This document shows, one piece after another, positions 9,700-21,600 of a DNA stretch of 64,000 nt. Made by a program: the position numbers and the translations under genes. The stretch covers positions 23,182,488-23,246,487 of the forward strand of contig CM037474.1 in assembly GCA_021014325.1 (NCBI GenBank), written 5' to 3'. How positions within the stretch are numbered: position 1 is the stretch's first letter; each line of letters begins with the position of its first letter. The notes under the pieces are model-generated. The model saw only the letters and a program-made list of their open reading frames with translations, had not been told where the DNA came from and did not search any database. Source of the DNA: Plazaster borealis. Lineage: Eukaryota > Echinodermata > Asteroidea > Forcipulatida > Labidiasteridae.

Positions 9700-12600
9700 A
9701 TGGCTCAGATGGACATGGATACTCTGATGGATGAAGACTTTCAATATGAAAATTTGGACGATATTCCCGAGGACGTCTTATATCAGATGATGCAGCAATA
9801 TCAAGATGAGTATGGAGGAGATTTCAACTTTGGGGATTCTCAGCCGCCTCCCTTCTCATACTCAGGGCATCTTGAGAACTGCTTCCTACCAACACTGACA
9901 CAGGGAATTCAGATCATTACGCCCCTGGTACTTGCATGTCTGACAATGAGAACCATTTCATTAACAGGTAACAAGTACCGGTGGATTTTGTGAAGATAGA
10001 GTTATTGTTATTAGGCCAAGTAAAATAAATAACATGTTGCTCGTCCCCGCCCGCCTCGGTTTTGGCGGCTGCACCGATTTTTTTGTTATTTGTTATTTAA
10101 AAAAAAAAAAAATTAAAATCAATTTACATATTATTTATAGCTATTTCCAATGTACCCTTTAGTTTTATTGAGCAGTTTCATCATCTGTCTTACATGTAGG
10201 CCTACAAGAATAGCTATTGCAACGCATAATGAGAAACTCTTCACTTTGAAACGTTTTGCCCTTCAGGTTTGCATGCAACAGTTCTTTGGACAAGGACGCG
10301 ATGCCACGCACACAGAATAACTTTGGAGCAAAATCAAGAATGACTCTTTAGAAATAATTACAATGTATCAAAATGGACACAGAAACACACACAGAATTTG
10401 AGGACATACAGAACATACTCATAAAACCATAAAACCATCTTCAAATATGATATGGCGGCCATCTTAGACATGGTGGCCATCTTGAAAAAAATAACAAAAA
10501 AATTGAAAATAACAAATAACAAGGACCTCCCTCACCAACTTTTTCAAAAAGTCCGGGCGAGCAACATGTTATTTATTTTACTTGGCCTTTTTATTATTAT
10601 TCGAAACAACAGGATGGTTGGATTAAAAACAATTTAAAAATTATCAAAGCAATAACATTACTAGTTCTTAATGAAATACAAGACAAATATATTTGACAAG
10701 AAACACAATAAAGTGTACCACTCTGCATCCGTCACGACTCACAATAGCAGTTGAAACCACCCCAAAAAGTGTTTCAACATGTGAATGGACATGCAGGCTT
10801 ATACTGAAAAATATTTAAGTTGATTAGTACTTTATCTTTTTAATTTCCCTTAAATGGATGGAAAAATGTTGTAACTTTTTTCGTCCGTGTTTGATGGAAA
10901 TTTGAAGGCAACTTTCAAAAAGGAAAAAACAAATTAATCAACTGAAATTATTTTTTGGTTTAAATCTGCATACAAATTATAATTCACATTTTGAAACATT
11001 GTTTGGCTTGTTTCAGGTGCTTAAATTTTCTCACAACAATTCATTGTGTTTCTTGTCATTTATTTAACATTTCACTTTCAGACCGACCCAGTGATGTGTA
11101 GTCTCTGGTAATGTTACAATAAAGTAGCCTCTCAATTTTGTGTATTTTAGCTAGTCCTGGTCTTTGATATCCAGTCTATTGGAGCTTGCACAGTAGTCAA
11201 CAGATGTAGATATGCAAATGACCAGGGCTCAATTTCATAAAGCCTTTAAGCACAACAACTTGCTAAGCACAGACAATTTGTGCCTAGCTGAAACAGGTTA
11301 CCAGCCAAAATTTCATAGAATCTCCATTGTTGCAACTGGTTACCAAGTCATTTTTTAGCTGAGCAAAGAAATTTGGTAAGAAGTGTTTTCTGTTTAACAG
11401 CTTTATGAAATAGTGCCCTGTTGGAACTCAAATAATCATCTAATAGCATCTACAACTATGTATACTTCCCAGCTCAGCTGAGTTTCTGTTTTTCTTTCAT
11501 CCTGTTTATTGCAGTAGAAAAACGTCCTAGAGGGAGTTTCCCCTCTCTTGCACTGTTTTTTTAATGTCAAAGTCTGAAGCCACAGTTATCAAAGCTCTTG
11601 TATTTGGTGTAAAACTATATGCAATTTTGTAAATACTTATTGTGTATTGAAGTGTTCTTCTTATAAATGTTTGATATAGGGTAATCATGTGAAGAAATGT
11701 CATTTGAATTGTCAACTTTGCAGGCCTGTAATTTCATACTTGAGAGGGCAAGGCCATTTTGATTTTTGCAAAGGACATTTCCATTGGAAAATCTCAAAGT
11801 CTATGGGGAAACTTCTGAAGAGGAACCAAGGCCAAAACCAGGGGCAGCAGAGGTCATGGCCTCCGTGACCTCCGTAACCTACGTATAATTCCAGGCCTGT
11901 CTTTGGTTTTAAATTTGAACTATTGTAAGTTTGGAAGTGAATATTACTTAATAGGATTCGAACTGCCTCTAGCCATCGGGCTAGCTCTTGGTCTAGTGGT
12001 AAGACTTCTGCTTTAGCAATGCTAAGGTCATGGGTTCGAATCCCACCCAAGTGATTTGCCTGTGGATTTTTCACAGAACTCATGACAGTACCGAGTATAC
12101 AATGCTTAATACACATTGGTGTAAGGGTAAATTATATTCTGTACCCGATGCAAATTTAACATCTATTGAATGATACTTCCTGAAATTGAATACAAGAATG
12201 TGTTTACTGACGTTGTTGACAGGTTTACCTGCAACCATCTACCATCTACTGTCCATGACTGCCGGCCTGACTGCCCTGTCTTACTTCTTTGAGAATTTGA
12301 TCATCCAGATTGTTGCTCTGAGTCTCCTTGGCTATTTCTTGCTACAAGTAGCCCAGACGCTAGGCATTACCAGTAAAGGAGCTGTCACCGCAGCTGTTTT
12401 TGCGTCTCTGCTGGTTGCTTGGTAAGTTTTTTCATTGAAACATGGCGTGTCATGGTTGAGCGGTTATGAGCATCGAACTCCAGCTCTGCTGTTTCTGATC
12501 AGCAGAGTGTGGGTTCGAGTCCCGGTCGTGGCACTTGTGTCCTTGAGCAAGATTCTTTACAATAATTGCTTTGACCTTCGGACGGGAAATTCAGCTGTAG

Positions 12601-15600
12601 GTCCTGTGTAGTAGGATTGGTAGTGCAAGTAAAAAAAAACGGAACACTTATCATGGAAGAGTAGGGGTTAACTCCGGTGTTTCTGGTTCACATAGCAGGC
12701 ACCCTTGGTTACAGGTTTCCTCAGGCTTGCGAGCTACAGTGATTAAGTTCACTTAAGAGGCATCCTTGGTTTCATTACCAGAAATATATATTTATAATAA
12801 TAATAACATAATAGTATCTCAGTTCCATGGAGGATGAAGGATCCTTTTCAGTACACGTCGGTTTTACAACAAGATCAGGGCACAAATTTTGGGTTAAAAT
12901 TCACAAGACCGTAGTGGCTTTCAGCTTAAACATTTTACTGGACCATAATTTTTTCACAAGACCACAATCAAAATTAGAAAAACCCCAAATGTGCACAGTT
13001 TAACATATAAACTGGTTTTTAATAAATATATTTGAATATGCAATAAGAGAAGAATTATCTCATTTATTTAATTGGTAAGTGTACTTTGTTATTCAACAGA
13101 GTTTACAAATAATTATCAGATTGAAAGTCAGTATTTGAACATTTAATTCTCTTGGCAAAGGTCGTGGGTCCGAGTCCTTGGGTGGGATAATATGTAGGTT
13201 TTTTCACAGGACTCGGGAGTACTGAGTGTACAGTGCTTCACACACATTGGTTATGGGTAAAACACAATTAATATTCTTTATCCCTGATGCAAGTTTAACA
13301 TCTATTAAAGTGGTTTATATTGTTTTTGACTGGACCTACACTTAATTTTGCTGAGAAAATAAATGTATTCAGCAATATTCTTAGTTAAAGGTAGGGTCAT
13401 AGATTGGTAAATACTCCAAAAATTAATGACCATAAAAACTTACTCGGTGAGAAGCACTGCAGCTCTTGATAGTATAAACTATTTTGAGAGAAGATTCCCT
13501 TCAAAGTAATATGATTTGGAAATTTTTTCACCCAAAAACATTTGAATCTGACAAACGATTTATGCAGGAATCGTTTCTCAGATTTCTGAGGATTTATGTC
13601 CGTTTACGAATGCTGCGTCCAGAGATGCGGTTGGTACCCGCTGTACATCGCTAAGCATTAATGGATTCAATGTTCTTGATGAAAATACGTAACTGTTTTT
13701 TGCTGTTTTCTGAACAAGTACACACTGTATTCAGCTGGAACTTTCACAGGTGAATTTTATTTTATCTTTATTGATAATTTGGCCTATAAATCAGCATTAC
13801 TTTGACAAAAACAATCTATGACCCTACCTAGATCATGTTATGGTTGTCTTTTATTTAAAAGACAAATGTAATGCAAAATCGCACAACACAAGGCCAGATG
13901 GTCATCCAAGGTGAGGTATACAAGAAATAATATAGAAAAGTTAAAAAGATAGAGAAGATATCTGTGCACATTTCTCTTGAACTGCGATATTTTGTCAGAT
14001 GGTGGAAAGCAAGATACAGATAGGGAGTTCCAAAGTGCAGCAGTACGAGGGGAAAAAGATAGCATTCTATCTTGCAGTACTGGCCTTTGGAACAGATACA
14101 GTGAAGGGATGAGGAGATGCGGCAATACATGTATTACAAGTTTTTTTAGAAACACATTCTATGGAACCAATGGTCTGAGATAGGCCGTTTTTGTACAACC
14201 AATTTGTTTTTTCATGACTTATAAGACAACCTTTCCCCCAAACAACAATTATTTGTATGGATATATATAAAAAACAGAACTTGATTAAGAATGTTAAAAC
14301 AGGAGCTCAAATTATTAAAATTTGTGGAAATTCTTTTATTCACCAGGGAATTGATTATTGCAGATCCTGTTGAGTGGAACAGAATAAGAGGTTAGCACAA
14401 ACTACTTTTAACTTTTAAAACTTTTTCCCCCCAATGAAGACAGTTGGAAAGAAGGGTCCAAAAGGAATTTTTTTAGATTGTAGGGTTGATACAGTTTACA
14501 TATCGTTAAGTTGTTGCAGCAAGGTTGTATCTCATAAATAGCGGGTTTACACGAAGCACACGTTTTAGAATGTCAAAAGGTCGTCTCTTGCTTACGATAA
14601 CCAAGATGTATTCTCAAAGTCAATAGACGCCGAGATACAACGCTGTTGCATATAGAGAGTTTTCATGTGAGGTACGACTTTGTTGCAGAATCAAGTTACG
14701 ACCTTGTTGCACTGACACAATGCTATTATCGCCTGAGATCTGAAAATGCCCATTTGCATCTCTTTGCATTCTTCAGCCTGGGTTTTTTTTTTATACACTG
14801 GGAGATATTTGGGACACTAGGTGGCGACAGAATTACCAGGTAAATCCATTGTTCTTGGAAATGTGCACATAGACCCAGAACTAGGTATAAGCAAAGGAAG
14901 TTTGCCTGGTATGTTTATGCTTCCACCTTCCGTTCCGATGTCTCCCATTGGTTGTAGTCAATCCATTTCATTTGACAGTCATGAGATTTGTCAGGATTTT
15001 TTCTGATTTATATGATTTAAAATTTTTCATTAATGTCTCTGCACCTTCTGACTTTTTAAAAAATCTCACAGAGATTAAAGACTCGGCCCTTGTTGTTGTT
15101 GTTGGATTTTTTGTAATGCGAGTTTGCCCCATACAAACCTAAAAGCCACTCTTGGTAAAGGGCTACAAGCAAAAAAAAACATTTGAAGATGAAAATAACT
15201 CAGGGGAGCTGAAAGTAGGAATTGATATTCCTCTTAAAGTAGTCTAGATTGTAGGATGGAGGGAAACATGCACCAGGCAAGGAGTTTCAAAGAGATGCAG
15301 TACTGGGGCTCCCATTTTTATAGAGCTGCTTAAGCACAAAAACTAGCTAGGCACAACAAATTATGCTTACCAGAAAAAAGGTTACCAGCTAGAATGTCAT
15401 TTTACATTTAGCATCTGTGACTGGTATCCTGCTTATTATTGCTTCAATAGCAGACTTTGTTCAAGACACTGGACACTATTGGTAGGCCTATTTGTCAAAG
15501 ACCAGTCTTCTCACTTGGTGTATCTCAACATATGCATAAAATATCAAACCTGTGAAAATTTGAGCTCAATTGGTCGTCGAAGTTGCGAGATAATAATGCA

Positions 15601-18600
15601 AGAAAAAACACCCTTGTCACATGAAGTTGTGTGCTTTCAGATGCTTGATTCGAGACCTCAAAATCTAATTCCAAGGTCTCAAAATCAAATTCGTGGAAAA
15701 TTACTTCTTTCTCGAAAACTACGTTACTTCAGAGGGAGCCGTTTCTCACAATGTTTTATACTATCAACAGCTCCCCATTACTCGTTACCAAGTAAGGTTT
15801 TATGCCAATAATTATTTTGAGTAATTACCAATAGTGTCCACTGCCTTTAAGCAATGTTTTCTGCTCAAGCAGCTCCAGTCTATGCACAAGGAGACTGTTA
15901 TTCTTTTTCATACAATCTCACCCCAGATTTTATAAGAAGGAGAACCTTATCATGGAAAAACAAATAAAAGGAAAAATCTTGAAGGACTATTTTCTGACAT
16001 GAGATGTTATATGTTTTGATCCTCCTAGGAGCACAGATGATCTTGGTGATGAAGATCATCTCCTTGGCCTTTGACCTTGATCAAGAGGTCATTTCTGAGA
16101 CTCCAGACTTCATGGCGTACCTAGGCTACACCTTTAACATCGGAACAGTTATATTTGGGCCCTGGATTAGCTACTCTAGTTATATAAGTCTCCTTCAGCC
16201 TGGTGATATTGTGAGTAGCATGTACATTTCAAGCATCTATGCCCTTGTCTTAATATACAAATCATAACAATTACAATTTACAATTTATAGTCCCCCGATC
16301 CACTAAGACCGATTTCCTACCTTCCGCCCAGGTAGTAGTTAAGAAGCAGGACAGTTCTTTTCAGAACTTGTTAGTCTCCCGAATTCTGAAACCTACTCCG
16401 CGGCAGTAGAATACATAGCAAGACAAGTTCTCAAAGAACAAAAATCTACACAGCAAAGTAGATATACACATGGTTTTACCGCAAGCGTAATATACATACA
16501 ATTTATAAAGCGCTATTCCATCAAGATCATAGCGCACACAATAGAAAATTATAAATTAACATGGACAGAGGTGAGTCTTTTAAAGAGCTTTATGAAGTAG
16601 AGATAACTAACAGATTCCCTTATGACATGAGGAAGATTGTTCTAAATCATTGGTCCAGCTACACTGAATGCTTTTGACCCAGAACTTTGTTTGCACGGGG
16701 AACATTCAAGTGAGTTATGTCAAGTGTGGGCGGAAGAAAACGTGGAGGGGTGTAATATGACAGTAAATTGTAAAATATCTAGGAGTAGTTTTGTTCAAGC
16801 ATTTATAAACAAAAAGAGCAAGTTTAAAATGAATCCGTTCTCTAATCGGTAACCAATGAAGTTCCCTGAGTGATGGGGTAATATGTTCCTTCAAGGAACA
16901 TACCAAATGAGCTGCACTATTTGTAATCTTGGCCTCTGTTTGTCTTCATAATCTTGTAGGTTTTGAAATTTTGAAAACTAAGATCTCTTTGGAAAATGTA
17001 TTTAATCAAAAGCCAGGCTTGGATGGAGTGGCAAAACTCATCTTTAGTATGAAGGTACGCCAGGTTCAAATCCTGCTTAGTCAATTTTGTTTATGCTTCT
17101 ATTTCTACGGAATAGAGTAGCAACATAACATGGATGCATCACGTTTTCCTCTCAGTCACTTCAACAAAACCAAACCCAGGCCGGAAGGAAAAATAGTCCG
17201 GCTCTTTTTTATGTAAAAAAACCCCAGTAATCATGATTGTCATGGTATACAGGAGACAAGACGAAGATGGTGACACCATCATAATAAAGACTAGTTGCTA
17301 TTTTTCTTTGTAGGATATACGGTGGATTCTCACAGCATTCTTCAAGTACATCCAATCACTACTGTGTCTCTTAATATCAACGTGCGTTGCCTCAATTCTG
17401 TTTATTGACTCCGAACAAAAGTGAGTAACAATCAAATTGGGATATTTTCTCATTTCCCCTGGTATTATAAATGAACAATAAGGGTGTGGGTTCAAATCCT
17501 GGTCATGACACTTGTGTCCTTGAGCAAGAAACTTTACTATAATTGCTTCTCTTCACCCAGGGGTAAATGGGTACCTGTGAGGGTGGAGATGGTTCTTGTG
17601 ATTGATTTAGCTTGGTGTGATACATACTTGGCAGCACAGGCTGTATACTCCCAAGGGAGCTGAGATGGTTTAAGGAATGGCCCAGTGACTAGGGGTAATA
17701 TTTTTGGAGTGCCATGAGCGTCACTGAGTGACGGATTTGAGAACTATAAGAAGCCACTATTATTATTATTATTATTATTATTGTTATTAACAATTACAGG
17801 CACCATATTTTTAAATTTACACCCAGTTCGTTAATGATTTGGATACCTTTTTTACAAAGTCTGGCTAAACCCTTGCTATTTAAATCTTCTATCTTGTTGC
17901 TGTGTATGTTTCTACCTGCCTAATATTTCTGTCATTCAACATGTTTGTTTTTGTGGATTCATTTTTCATTGTTAAAATATTAGAAAGCAGTGGATCCAGT
18001 TGCTTGTTTTCCTTTTGACATTCCATATTTTGCCAAATAATCCTTGTTTTCTTTAGAATTCAATTCCTTGTTAGTTTGACATGATACTAACTTCATATTG
18101 CACTCTGGGCAGATTTGATGTAAGTGTTTCAGTGGAGACTCAATACAACATTTGGAATGATTGTTTCTAAACAGATGGCTTGATGCATACAAAGATGCCA
18201 TGGGGTTCCGTTTCAGCCATTACTTTGTTAGCTTTGTGTCTGAGTGTACTGCGATATCATCTGGTCTTGGCACCCCACAGGAAGGGGGGGATAATAAACA
18301 CTGGTAAGAAATCAACCCACAGCCCTTTGAGAATTTAGTTAGGCTTTCGAGCTTCTCTGCGCAGCATAACTCAAGATTGAAATTGAATTGAACGTTGAAA
18401 CTCATCAGACAATTATTATAACCTCAATAGGGAGATTGAAGACGGCACAGTATTAATGATTTCATCAGGTATCAAATTGCGTTAAATCAAGTTTTAGTAT
18501 TTGAAAAAATCATAACTCCTGAACCACATATTGGACTTTTTACAACGGGAATGTCTTTAAACACTGAACAAACACTATACATAGTGTGACCCCATTTAAC

Positions 18601-21600
18601 CTTGACTTTCGGTTCAAAAAATTGATATCTCAAGAGCTACTTATCATTTCATTACAATTTTCACATCAGATTGTAGGTCTTTTTTTAAACTGATGACGTC
18701 TTAGCTTAAAAGGATGTCATAGCTTATTTCATCCAGACATTATTACAGTTTTTATGTTCACATTTATATTTAATTTTTTACCCACGGTATGAATGCGAAA
18801 TATTGTTGATGGTCTCGCCATGGCAGAGTCTTTCTCGAAGGCTAAATGCACACAACACACGCATTAATACACACAGCTCTGTGCCGCATACACTCTGTGG
18901 ACATTCCTTTGTTCTGTGCACATAAGAAAAACATACTCTTCAACACTGTAAAAAGCACTGTGTGGACGTGTGAAAGTCCACATAGTGTTAAGTCTCTACA
19001 TTGTGTGGACCACTTTCGTTCTCAGGCCCACACTTCATATGTGTGCTTATTAAGCAGACAAATTTACACAAGGAAAAGTGTATCTCATAAAATGAAATGT
19101 TAATCCGTTGAGATTAGTAGCCTCTTACTGGTAAGATTTGATTATGGAGCTCTGAACATTGTCGCCCCAGAAACGAACCCTCGTATCTAGGACTCTGTAC
19201 CTGTGTACAGCACAGAGGAAGAGTCATACCATGGAGGTAGGATTCTAGAAATTCCACCATTTGGATATTAAGGTTTCAGACATTTTTGGTCAGCAATGAT
19301 TCTCACCATCATATGGAATCCAGGATAGTAACTTCCATCGGCAGCGTAATGGTTTTTATTCATTTTGGGGGTTTTGTTTCTTTCACTCTAAGGGAATTGA
19401 GTGTTGCAAGACCCTGGCATATTGAGTTACCCCGCTCTCTGGTTCAAGTTGTCACCAACTGGAATTTACCGATGCATATGTGGCTGAAAACATGTGAGTC
19501 AAGTGTTCCGTCAGACTTAGCCTGACGATTGTCTTGGGGGTTTTTCCTTTAAATTTATTTTAAATAAATCGAGACCATGTTGTAGATTAGGAACAAGCTC
19601 GCAACATGGCTTGTGAGAAGCACGGGTGCACCCGTCACATCAGAGAAGCTATTGAGATCCATTAGCACAACACTGTTCCTCAAGACTATTTCGTCAGCAG
19701 TATTTGGCACACTATCCTACCACCCTACTCCACTGATATTCAACAGTCTACTGACATGCTCCAGTACACAAGGCACTCACACACAATGGGCAGCCCACTC
19801 AATACCTCTGAGCCCTCCAACTACAGTTCTCCGTTCAGAAGAACCAATCAGAGCAGTGCTGACTCTACACTGAAACCTCTGAATCCCTGTATAAAGAGAC
19901 CAGCATCTCAAACACTCTTCAGTCTCCTGACAATGACTAGAGCAGGCTAGTCGAAACTTTGAAACCAATTAATGACTCACTCCGCAGCAGTGAAGTTTAT
20001 AATTAGAAGTCGCCTTGATCCACTAAGCAAATGTATTTTAAAAGCCGATTTCCTACCTCCCCAGGAAGTACTTAATAAGCAGGACAGTTTTTTTTCAGAG
20101 CTAGTCTCCCAAATTCCGAAATCTACTCTGCGGCAGTAGAATAAATAGCAAGACAAGTTTTCAAAGAACAAATCTACACAGCAAAGTAGATGTATACACA
20201 TGGTGTTACCGCAAACTGAATATACAAATTACATTTTTATTTTTAAAAAGCAATTGATAACATAGAATTAAGAACGATGTTTTTTTTGAAACACTCAAAT
20301 CCAGCATCTAACAAAATTTCTCTTTTCTTTGAGCAGATGTATTTAAGACGAGTCGGAAGTTTGGTAACTTTGCAGCCGTGCTGCTGACCTATGCTGCTAG
20401 CTCCCTACTGCATGTAAGATGCCTACTCATTTGAATTCAATTCAATTCAAACTTGCATTTATTTCCGTACTTGATGAAAATTTATAAACTATACTTAACC
20501 AACAAATTTGAATTATAGAAATAACCATAGATGCATTTTTTTTACAAGGCAGAAAATTCTCCATAAGTCAAGCATCGCCAATGCTAACATTTGGGTACAG
20601 TTTTTAGAAACTGCTTCCCGACAATTGCTACATTTAACGCCTTAAAGGGGGACTGTCATCATAATCACAACAGGCCTGTGGCTGTACATACAATTACTGC
20701 ACACACACGTGCTGCAGTCATATCACAATATAATAATGACAGCTCCCTTTGAGATGTGACAGCCAGTGTGTGTGCGCATGCAGTAACTGGGTTAGAGTTC
20801 ATATTGCTATGTACAGCTGCAGGCCTGTTATGATCATGATGACGGGCCCCCTTAAAATTAATGCATGCAGTAGATTAATGGTGTTTGCTAATTATTTTAA
20901 GGCTAAGTATCAATAAAGAGAATTATGCCTGTTGATTTTTTTTTCACAGGACTCGGGAAAGTACTGAGTATACAGGGTAAAAACAAAATATAATATTCTT
21001 TATCCCGATGCAAATTTAACATCTATTAATAAAGAAAATTGCCAACATTTCAATATATACATTAGAAGACTCTGTATTATCAAAAGGTGTGTTTATGTTT
21101 TTACTTTTTCTTCTTTTTCAAAAATTTATTTGTTGTATCCCGTCTTCATTACATTTTCTCATGGATCAAGTTTGTTTTATATTTGGCATTCGGGTTGGCG
21201 TAGTGGTATCTTACCTCGCCCTCCACCTCTGGAACCCAGGTTCGAATCCAGCCGGGGGCGCTATGTGGATTGGGTTTTGAGTCTCTACCTGATTGCGTGG
21301 GTTTTCCCTGGAATAATTCTCTGTGGTTTTCCTTCCACATCTAAAACTGAAACTGCTTTCTTTGTCTTCTCTCCATTGAGTTCTTGGCTAGTATAGTGAT
21401 TAAGTTCGCTTTTCTGAGAACTCTTTGCTTCAAAATCAGATATAATTAATTTTTATTTGAGTTTATATCTCCTTAATGAGCTTTTCATTTGTCTCTATAT
21501 TCAGGGACTAAATTTCCAGTTAGCTAGTGTGCTCCTATCATTGGGATTGTATTCTTACATTGAGCATGGTGAGTTAACATGTTATACATAAAATGACAAC

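Noticed and set aside
11980..12055. Possible tRNA gene (A-box-like and B-box sequences)
   Set aside because: No closing acceptor stem, and a SINE body follows directly. The same applies to heads near 12450, 21195, 23255, 35690 and 60460.
11712..12116. Minus-strand frame containing [20 protein letters not shown]
   Set aside because: This is the reverse translation of a tRNA-derived SINE head (HDLSI-type peptides are a common artefact).
14777..14839. Apparent PORCN exon (acceptor TTCTTCAG, donor GTAAAT) encoding a hydrophobic [10 protein letters not shown] stretch
   Set aside because: It enters in frame from exon 2 but leaves phase 2, so exon 4 would be read out of frame (no GAQMI). The 44-nt exon at 14347 fits phases and family sequence.
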